Assembly: GCA_017880715.1 (NCBI GenBank)
Contig: JADGRT010000138.1
Location: 1-7,423 of the forward strand
Reading direction: 5' to 3'
DNA: 7,423 bases
DNA from: Verrucomicrobiia bacterium
Lineage (GTDB): Bacteria > Verrucomicrobiota > Verrucomicrobiia > Limisphaerales > UBA1319
Positions 5,878-7,423 of the stretch are shown piece after piece; the first letter of the stretch is position 1; each line of letters opens with the position of its first letter. The position numbers and the translations under genes are program-made. The notes under the pieces were generated by a model. It was not told where the DNA came from and did no database searches. It saw only the letters and a program-made list of their open reading frames with translations.

Positions 5878-6168
5878 ATGGCTAAAGTGCCGAAGCGAAC
5901 GAAACCTAAGACGCGCGCCGTCATGCTGGGAGTGGGCCTGGACTCGGACGGGCACAAACGGATCACGACCGGTCCGAACTTCGCCCTGGTGGGCGGTTCC
6001 CAAGAAACCCATGAGCATATGACCGAAAAGGCGCTCAAAATTAACGAAAAGCTGACCGCCCGGGGCAAGACCTTGGAAACCGTGGAACATACCGAATTCG
6101 AGGATATCGCCCATTCGGTGGGACTTCGGCCCATCCCAGCCGAACCGGACAAACCCGGCCCCAACTAA
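5878..6168 (+). CDS. Conserved-looking small protein of unknown function, 96 residues
   Basis: The protein has a strongly basic start (MAKVPKRTKPKTRAV), then LGVGLDSDGHKRITTG at 17-32 and NFALVGGSQETHEHM at 34-48. A charged helical stretch (TEKALKINEKLTARGKTLE) and a short acidic/proline tail follow. There is no signal peptide, membrane helix or cysteine, so it should be cytosolic. I recall similar small proteins as conserved hypotheticals in Verrucomicrobiota and know of no function. No Shine-Dalgarno precedes the ATG. Met16 is an internal alternative, but the basic N-terminus looks genuine. It is divergent from moxR and 84 nt upstream of nuoA in the same direction, so it could share a transcript with the nuo genes. 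Coding status is supported by the motif-like glycine-rich segments rather than by any named domain. Confidence 0.7.
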   Translation: MAKVPKRTKPKTRAVMLGVGLDSDGHKRITTGPNFALVGGSQETHEHMTEKALKINEKLTARGKTLETVEHTEFEDIAHSVGLRPIPAEPDKPGPN

Positions 6169-6170
6169 GC

Positions 6171-6217
6171 CGGCCGTCGCGGGAAGGCGGAGGATTCCGG
6201 GTCGGTCCGCGCGGCCG
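6171..6217 (+). other. Possible bulged stem-loop in the GC-rich spacer before nuoA
   Basis: CGGCCG-T-CGCGG (6171-6182) can pair with CCGCGCGGCCG (6207-6217) to give 11 bp with one bulged T and a 24-base loop (6183-6206). No U-tract follows directly, so it is not a standard terminator. It could be a structured 5' leader for nuoA, or simply a product of the very high GC content here. Confidence 0.3.
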
Positions 6218-6252
6218 TGGGGCGGGTCCGGGCGGGATATTTTTAAGCGATC

Positions 6253-6630
6253 ATGAGCACCGAACAGCATCCTTATATCTTTCTGGCCGTTTTTCTGGCG
6301 GTGGCGGTGGTGTTTCCCCTGATTCCCATCGCCCTGGCGTGGCTCTGGGCGCAAACCTTCTCGCCGGCCAAGCCGGGGCCCGACAAAAACAGTACTTATG
6401 AGTGTGGTCTGGTTTCCCGGGGCGAGGTCTGGATCCGTTTTCGTCCCGAGTATTATCTGTACGCGATTCTCTTTCTGGTGTTCGACGTGGAAACCATCTT
6501 TCTACTGCCGTTCGCCGTGGCGTTCCTGAAACTCCCGGTGGGCGCATGCGTGGCCATGATGGGGTTCCTGCTGTTGCTGTTGGAAGGGCTGCTTTGGGCC
6601 TGGCAGAAAGGGGTTCTCCACTGGAAATAG
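6253..6630 (+). CDS. nuoA: NADH-quinone oxidoreductase subunit A
   Basis: The protein has 125 residues, typical for NuoA. It has three membrane helices (~9-31, ~66-88, ~95-116). The TM1-TM2 loop carries the family motif YECG (49-52) and RFRPEYYLYAILFLVFDVE (62-80). Acidic residues D78 and E80 in helix 2 and E111 in helix 3 lie where complex I NuoA has its conserved carboxylates. NuoA sits in the membrane arm next to the quinone chamber, where its loop helps couple quinone reduction to proton pumping. The start at 6253 has only a weak upstream GGCGGG. The nuoB start follows 12 nt after the stop, so the two are co-transcribed. Identification is secure. Confidence 0.97.
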   Translation: MSTEQHPYIFLAVFLAVAVVFPLIPIALAWLWAQTFSPAKPGPDKNSTYECGLVSRGEVWIRFRPEYYLYAILFLVFDVETIFLLPFAVAFLKLPVGACVAMMGFLLLLLEGLLWAWQKGVLHWK

Positions 6631-6642
6631 CGCCGATCGCTT

Positions 6643-7257
6643 ATGAACGATGAACTGCGCACCGAGTTAAGCCGCCAAGGGTTGGTGATCACCAGCCTGG
6701 AAGCCCTGTACAACTGGGGCCGCAGCAACTCCGTCTGGCCGCTGGGTTTTGGCCTCGCCTGCTGCGCCATTGAAATGATCGCCGCCTCAATGGCCCGCTT
6801 TGACCTGGCACGGTTCGGTTCCGAAGTCTTCCGTCCCTCGCCGCGCCAGGCCGACTTGATGATCGTCGCCGGCACCGTCACCAAAAAAATGGCGCCCCAG
6901 GTCGTGCGGCTTTACAACCAGATGCCCGAACCGAAGTACGTCATCGCCATGGGCGCCTGCGCGATTTCGGGCGGCCCTTTCAAACAGGGTTACAACGTGC
7001 TCAAGGGCATTGACCGTTTGATTCCCGTGGACATCCATATTCCTGGCTGTCCGCCACGTCCCGAAGCGTTGATTCACGCCTTGATGACGCTGCAAAAGAA
7101 AATGGCGTCGGAAAAACTGACGGGGCCGCAACGCGCGCGCCACTGTCAGACCGCCACACCCAGCGAGTATCCGGTGCCCCAATTCGGCGCCCACGACCTG
7201 GAACCGGCCTTCAATCCGAAGGTCTGGCAGCCGACAAAAGTTGAACGCCATGAATAA
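6643..7257 (+). CDS. nuoB: NADH-quinone oxidoreductase subunit B (N2 cluster subunit)
   Basis: The protein has 204 residues. The four ligands of the [4Fe-4S] cluster N2 are all present: the tandem C40-C41 in GLACCAIEM, C106 in MGACAISGG and C136 in PGCPPRPEA. Other hallmarks are NWGRSNSVWPL, FRPSPRQADLMIVAGTVT and QMPEPKYVIAMGAC. N2 is the last iron-sulfur cluster of complex I and hands electrons to quinone; NuoB lies in the peripheral arm beside NuoD and NuoA. The C-terminal tail past residue ~160 (FGAHDLEPAFNPKVW) is of normal length for longer NuoB forms. The stop TAA lies inside an ATGAATAA string, where an ATG at 7250 would be expected to start nuoC but does not lead into one. Identification is secure. 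Confidence 0.97.
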   Translation: MNDELRTELSRQGLVITSLEALYNWGRSNSVWPLGFGLACCAIEMIAASMARFDLARFGSEVFRPSPRQADLMIVAGTVTKKMAPQVVRLYNQMPEPKYVIAMGACAISGGPFKQGYNVLKGIDRLIPVDIHIPGCPPRPEALIHALMTLQKKMASEKLTGPQRARHCQTATPSEYPVPQFGAHDLEPAFNPKVWQPTKVERHE

Positions 7258-7423
7258 AACTGTCAGCTTGTGTTTTTATGAGGCGCTAAACCTAAGTACT
7301 CCATTTCATAAATGCGCTCACGAATGAAGAGTCCGGAGACCAGCGCCAGGCCTGTAGCGCAGACTTCCAGTCTGCTGTGTCGCGGATTTCCAATCCGCAG
7401 GCGCCGAGCGGTGCGGACAGGCT
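7258..7423. other. Stretch after nuoB without a recognisable gene; repeat-bearing
   Basis: No nuoC start is recognisable here. The frame from ATG 7250 closes at TGA 7325-7327 after 25 codons (MNKTVSLCFYEALNLSTPF...). Copy C of the twin-hairpin repeat occupies 7354-7398. The minus strand is open from the edge down to a TGA at 7263-7265, but it runs through the repeat and shows no family resemblance. The base composition of 7258-7325 is more A+T-rich than nuoB. No terminator with a U-tract is visible. Confidence 0.6.
7354..7398 (+). repeat. Twin-hairpin dispersed repeat, copy C
   Basis: The order is GTAGC, hairpin 1 GCAGACT-TCC-AGTCTGC (7359-7375), spacer TGTGTC, hairpin 2 GCGGATT-TCC-AATCCGC (7382-7398). 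It has the same length, spacing and order as copies A and B. Hairpin 1 arms are identical to theirs, but both loops are TCC instead of GGC, and the hairpin 2 arms are different yet fully paired. Confidence 0.9.

Noticed and set aside
5773..6354. Minus-strand open frame of 193 codons antisense to the small protein and the start of nuoA
   Set aside because: Its sequence is low in recognisable structure and overlaps nuoA on the opposite strand. The plus-strand small protein has better motif-like segments. Only its final four codons, which form the minimal frame before moxR, were kept as an observation.
7263..7423. Minus-strand open frame running in from the right edge and stopping at 7263-7265
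   Set aside because: It is translated straight through repeat copy C and shows no domain resemblance; it is probably incidental.

Overview
This 7.4 kb stretch is about 60% GC and comes from a bacterial chromosome. The dispersed twin-hairpin repeats, the MoxR/DUF58/DUF4381/VWA/VWA/TPR gene order and the small conserved protein beside it all look to me like Verrucomicrobiota, probably the Limisphaerales/Pedosphaera side. That placement rests on pattern memory, not on a search.

Positions 1-5776, minus strand, hold a Bat-type (Bacteroides aerotolerance) operon read right to left: a MoxR AAA+ ATPase (5776-4787), a soluble DUF58 protein (4731-3775), a DUF4381-like membrane protein (3778-2894), a BatA-type VWA membrane protein (2897-1938), a BatB-type VWA membrane protein (1941-877) and a BatC-type TPR protein (880 to beyond the left edge). 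The last five genes are joined by four successive ATGA stop/start overlaps, so they are very probably translated as one coupled unit. A MoxR ATPase with three VWA-fold partners and a TPR protein is thought to form an envelope-associated chaperone or complex-assembly machine. A large BatD-type protein would be expected just past the left edge.

The DUF4381-like gene is the oddest part. Immediately after its ATGA-coupled start codon, about 200 bp of palindromic repeat DNA lies inside the reading frame without breaking it. The repeat DNA comprises two converging twin-hairpin repeats, a short direct repeat and a third hairpin. It encodes roughly 70 residues of repeat-derived peptide ahead of the probable signal peptide.

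Positions 5777-5877 form a 101-bp divergent promoter region. On the plus strand follow a 96-residue conserved-looking small protein of unknown function (5878-6168), a GC-rich spacer with a possible stem-loop, and then nuoA (6253-6630) and nuoB (6643-7257), the start of a respiratory complex I operon.

After nuoB, nuoC does not follow directly. An ATG overlaps the nuoB stop as expected for coupling, but its frame closes after 25 codons. The rest of the window (7258-7423) carries a third copy of the twin-hairpin repeat. Across the three repeat copies the second stem changes sequence while keeping every base pair, and the two loops within a copy always match. This is the strongest unexplained signal in the window.
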